Assembly: GCA_903844895.1 (NCBI GenBank)
Contig: CAIMVM010000180.1
Location: 1-44,748, forward strand
Origin: an uncultured Pseudomonadota bacterium
Lineage (GTDB): Bacteria > Bdellovibrionota_B > Oligoflexia > Oligoflexales > CAIMVM01
Length of the DNA: 44,748 nucleotides
Direction: 5' to 3'
The notes beneath the pieces were generated by a model that saw nothing but the letters and a program-made list of their open reading frames with translations, made no database searches and had not been told where the DNA came from. Both the position numbers and the translations under genes were made by a program. Positions 43,938 through 44,748 of the stretch are shown one piece after another (within the stretch, counting starts at the first letter, position 1; the number at the start of each line of letters is the position of its first letter).

Positions 43938-44645
43938 TTGAGTAAACAATTTGATATTTCAAAACTTCAAGTTTTAGAAGTGGGGCTAGCTGAAAATTTG
44001 TGTCTAGCTTTTGAGGTTAGTGCCTCAGGCCAGGTGATTTCCGTAACAAAAAACTGGCCCCTTTACTTTCCAGCTGGAAATTATAGTTGGCAAGAGATGT
44101 TTCCAGGGGCCGACGTTGTTAAGCTTCTAAGTAGCAAAGTTCATATGGACTGTTTGTCTCGAAGGTCTTCTCATCCGAAAATGTTTAGATGCACGGCATA
44201 TGACGTGCAGGGACGCCATATTTTTGTTGCCAGGGTTCTTGATCAATATTCCCAATCCACTCTGGAAATGATGGGCCTCGCTTCCATTGCCCAGCAGAAT
44301 TCAGGTGTAGCACACGATTTGTCCAATATGGTGATGATTCTAATGGGCTATCAGAGGCAGATTCAAGCATCACTGGAACAAGATCCTATGTCAGTAGATC
44401 GTATTACTAGAGCTAATGGGAAAATTTTGGATGTATCGAATCGAATGGTTGCCTTAGTGGCCAGCATGAAGTCATTGGCTAATAGAAGAAATGTATCGGC
44501 TTCAGCGCCTTTAGATATTTATGAAATTGCTGCGGAGGCTATGGAGCGGTGTGAACCAAAATTCAGTAAGTATAATATACAATCTAGCTTGCTCTCAGAA
44601 TCTAAAACTGTTAGTCATCAGGCATCTTGCAGGCTAAGTCCATGA
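43938..44645 (+). CDS. Histidine kinase lacking its ATPase domain (truncated)
   Basis: The 235-residue product has a PAS-like N-terminus (about 1-110) and a dimerisation domain with NSGVAHDLSNMVMILMGYQR (phospho-acceptor His in AHDL). It then reads into the linker before the ATPase domain (ASAPLDIYEIAAEAMERCEP) and stops at SCRLSP, exactly where the N box would begin. No further frame restores the ATPase motifs before the terminator at 44679. Either a deletion truncated a former kinase or it is a dedicated phosphotransfer protein. TTG 43938 has AGAGG 5 bases upstream. No response regulator is in view. Confidence 0.75.
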   Translation: MSKQFDISKLQVLEVGLAENLCLAFEVSASGQVISVTKNWPLYFPAGNYSWQEMFPGADVVKLLSSKVHMDCLSRRSSHPKMFRCTAYDVQGRHIFVARVLDQYSQSTLEMMGLASIAQQNSGVAHDLSNMVMILMGYQRQIQASLEQDPMSVDRITRANGKILDVSNRMVALVASMKSLANRRNVSASAPLDIYEIAAEAMERCEPKFSKYNIQSSLLSESKTVSHQASCRLSP

Positions 44646-44678
44646 TTTTCACCACGCTAAGCACCTGTTTTAAAAACA

Positions 44679-44735
44679 ATCCCCTCATTTAGCTTGATTA
44701 AACTAATAGAGGGGATCATTTAGTCCTTTGTAATT
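44679..44735 (+). terminator. Terminator after the truncated kinase
   Basis: ATCCCCTC (44679-44686) pairs with GAGGGGAT (44709-44716). An inner TTAG/CTAA pair lies around a 10-base loop, and a T-rich stretch follows. It lies 34 bases past the stop codon. Confidence 0.6.
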
Positions 44736-44748
44736 TTATTCGCAGTAA

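Noticed and set aside
43744-43962. Minus-strand frame of 72 codons
   Set aside because: No ribosome binding site at any start, overlaps the truncated kinase start, and no recognisable sequence.

Overview
The window (44.7 kb, AT-leaning) is chromosomal DNA from a Gram-negative bacterium: it encodes exported beta-barrel-like proteins, lipoproteins, UppP and MgtE. The mix of housekeeping genes, orphan histidine kinases, CHASE2 sensors and tiny very basic proteins resembles Bdellovibrionota or former deltaproteobacteria. That placement is an inference; no rRNA or tRNA gene was found to test it.

Layout. 1-2.8 kb: minus-strand glyoxalase II (cut by the window edge), a PlsC-type acyltransferase, a divergent CoaBC-like flavoprotein and a 54-residue basic protein. 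3-5.3 kb: two exported beta-barrel-like proteins, a GNAT acetyltransferase and a 33-residue basic protein. 5.4-8 kb: PfkA coupled to an exported protein, and a zinc deacylase of the AstE/AspA family. 8-14.4 kb: a tightly overlapping operon of a radical SAM/SPASM enzyme and two CHASE2 histidine kinases, divergent from a secreted protein. 15-21.7 kb: UppP with an exported N-terminal extension, MiaA, MgtE, MutL (endonuclease type) and EngB. 22-27.2 kb: an accessory segment with an eroded AAA/DUF4143 ATPase, a 12-bp tandem repeat, a peptide/GRDP-like/MATE cassette, a divergent LysR regulator and a small hypothetical gene. 27.4-31.3 kb: dihydrolipoamide dehydrogenase, an E2 acyltransferase and a cyclic-nucleotide-binding protein. 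31.4-38 kb: the conserved order tig, clpP, clpX, lon, with terminators after tig, clpX and lon and a strongly structured spacer before clpP. 38-44.7 kb: a split beta-barrel gene, a PAS histidine kinase coupled to a large membrane protein, a lipoprotein and a histidine kinase lacking its ATPase domain.

Two regions stand out. In the CHASE2 pair, one kinase keeps the ATP-binding domain but has Arg where the phospho-acceptor His should be. Its partner keeps the His box but has lost the ATP-binding motifs, so they look like two halves of one kinase, co-encoded with a complete SPASM radical SAM enzyme. In the accessory segment, a 37-residue peptide gene absent from ordinary long-ORF calling has a strong ribosome binding site and sits behind a 25-bp palindrome. 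It is followed by a terminator and then by translationally coupled GRDP-like and MATE genes, the layout expected for a modified, exported peptide. Neither function is proven.
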